Below, piece after piece: positions 5,491 to 6,441 of a stretch of DNA of 6,441 nucleotides (position 1 is the stretch's first letter; each line of letters opens with the position of its first letter). Where the stretch lies: NCBI GenBank assembly GCA_041750795.1, contig JBGSYQ010000527.1, positions 1 through 6,441 of the forward strand, written 5' to 3'. Below the pieces are notes generated by a model that saw only the letters and a list, made by a program, of their open reading frames with translations, ran no database searches and had not been told where the DNA came from. This stretch comes from JTS-RE94 sp041750795 (lineage in GTDB: Bacteria > Planctomycetota > Planctomycetia > Pirellulales > PALSA-1355). Made by a program: the position numbers and the translations under genes.

Positions 5491-5538
5491 GTCCGCGCAT
5501 TCACTGCGGCATGCGTCCGCGCACTCGCTGCCGTACGA
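5491..5538. repeat. imperfect 24-bp tandem repeat between convergent stop codons
   Basis: Two adjacent 24-base units (5491-5514 and 5515-5538) both begin GTCCGCGCA and agree at 18 of 24 positions by direct alignment. They fill most of the 69-bp gap between the stop codons of the two convergent genes. No strong hairpin with a T-tract is present here. Confidence 0.5.
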
Positions 5539-6441
5539 TCAAGGCGATGCAGCGCTGGACGATTGCAGAAACGCGAGCAAGTCGCGGAACTCTTGCAGCG
5601 TCAATTGCGACGCCAGTCCGTCGGGCATGATCGACGTCGACTGCGGCTGGCGCGTTTCAATCTCGCCCGGCTTGAACTCGTGCAGCTCGCCGTTGCTGTC
5701 GACATAGGTCTGCTCGCCCGTGGCCAACTCCTTGACGAGCATGCCCACCATCGTCTTGCCCGAGCTGGTCGCCAATCGCCAGGTGGCAAAATGCGGGGCG
5801 ATTTCCTTGCTGGGCCGGACGATCGATTCCACCAATCGTGCCCGCGTAAGTTGTGAGGTCGTGGCCGTCAGTTCGGGACCGATGCGCGCCCCGCGTCCCA
5901 CGATCTGATGGCAGCGAGCGCAACCGGCCGCATTGCGGTGAAAGAAGATCCGCTGCCCCGCCGCGGCGTCGCCCGGCTGGCCATCGCGGCCGTCGAGCAG
6001 CTTGAGCCAACCGTCCAGATCGTCGGGCTTGGGCCGCGAAAACGGCGTGTCGGGCGCAAGCACGCGGGCGACCAGCTCACGCGCCTCGTGCTGTTCGGCT
6101 ATCTGTGCCAGATGCTTTCGTTCGTCCGCGGAAAAGGTTCCGCCGCGCAGCGAGCGGAGCGCTTCGTTCCGCAGCATCGGCTCGTCGCTCTGGGCCAAGT
6201 GAATCAGCAACGATCGCTGCTCGGCGTCGAGTGGCGCCAAGCCGACGATCGCTTCGGCCCGCAACGACAGTGGAAAACCCTCGTCAGCAGCGATCCGTGA
6301 CAATGCCGCGCCTCGCTCGGCAAGGCGCCCGTCGCGCAGCGATCGCACGGCCTCGAGCTGCAACTGCGGGTCGTCGTCGGCCAGATACTGCTCCAGTCGC
6401 GCCAAGGTCAGCGCCTCATGGTCGGGGCGCAGCATCCGCAG
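5539..6441 (-). CDS. HEAT-repeat protein with C-terminal Pirellula-type cytochrome c domain (5' end missing)
   Basis: Only the last 300 residues are in the window; the frame stays open through the right edge, so the ATG at 6435 is probably internal. The numbers here count from that ATG. Residues about 1-128 are helical HEAT/PBS-lyase-like repeats (LQLEAVRSLRDGRL, LSLRAEAIVGLAPL, LRNEALRSLRGGTF). Residues about 158-292 match the TIGR02603 heme-binding domain: G-x-RIFF, then C172-A-R-C175-H176 binding heme covalently, GPELT, VRPSKEIAPHF, GxMVGMLV and SIMPDG with M270 as likely distal ligand, ending LTLQEFRDLLAFLQ. In planctomycetes and verrucomicrobia this domain typically closes large periplasmic proteins with a membrane-bound-dehydrogenase or beta-propeller N-terminus (TIGR02604), thought to pass electrons from sugar or alcohol oxidation. 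The N-terminus that would settle the substrate class is not visible. It is convergent with the plus-strand PEP-CTERM gene. Confidence 0.93.
   Translation of the reverse strand: MRMLRPDHEALTLARLEQYLADDDPQLQLEAVRSLRDGRLAERGAALSRIAADEGFPLSLRAEAIVGLAPLDAEQRSLLIHLAQSDEPMLRNEALRSLRGGTFSADERKHLAQIAEQHEARELVARVLAPDTPFSRPKPDDLDGWLKLLDGRDGQPGDAAAGQRIFFHRNAAGCARCHQIVGRGARIGPELTATTSQLTRARLVESIVRPSKEIAPHFATWRLATSSGKTMVGMLVKELATGEQTYVDSNGELHEFKPGEIETRQPQSTSIMPDGLASQLTLQEFRDLLAFLQSSSAASP

Overview
The window (about 60% GC) looks like chromosomal DNA from a planctomycete, probably of the Pirellula/Rhodopirellula side. Four things point there: four exported proteins with C-terminal PEP-CTERM sorting signals, a TIGR03790-family protein that also carries a dockerin type I pair, a HEAT-repeat protein ending in the 'Pirellula/Verrucomicrobium type' c-type heme domain (TIGR02603), and long gene-poor spacers holding what looks like a dispersed palindromic repeat. 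The assignment rests on family knowledge and reading by eye, not on a database search.

Layout. Positions 53-793 (minus strand) hold rpsB, ribosomal protein S2, with a good Shine-Dalgarno and a sigma70-like promoter about 130 nt upstream. The spacer 794-1202 holds the rpsB leader and promoter, a 21-bp-period tandem repeat and a 13-bp perfect palindrome. Then come three minus-strand genes for exported, PEP-CTERM-anchored proteins: a distant full-length paralogue pair (start 4368, then start 3515) and the TIGR03790/dockerin/PEP-CTERM protein (start 2735). They are spaced about 180 and 110 bp apart, and no strong terminator is visible between them, so they may be co-transcribed from a near-consensus promoter at 4461-4488. 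A 429-bp divergent spacer (4369-4797) separates this group from a fourth PEP-CTERM gene on the plus strand (4798-5469), which is unrelated in sequence to the paralogue pair. Convergent to it is the 3' part of a HEAT/cytochrome c gene that runs off the right edge of the window (5539-6441).

How the genes work together. The four PEP-CTERM proteins should all be exported by Sec, then processed and anchored by an exosortase encoded elsewhere in the genome; none is visible here. They probably decorate the cell surface or extracellular matrix, but the sequence does not show what they bind or do. rpsB and the heme protein are unrelated neighbours. I found no CRISPR array, tRNA, rRNA, transposase, toxin-antitoxin pair or defence gene. 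The points most worth a second look are the paralogous surface-protein family, the dockerin plus sorting-signal architecture of the TIGR03790 protein, and the palindromic repeat element.
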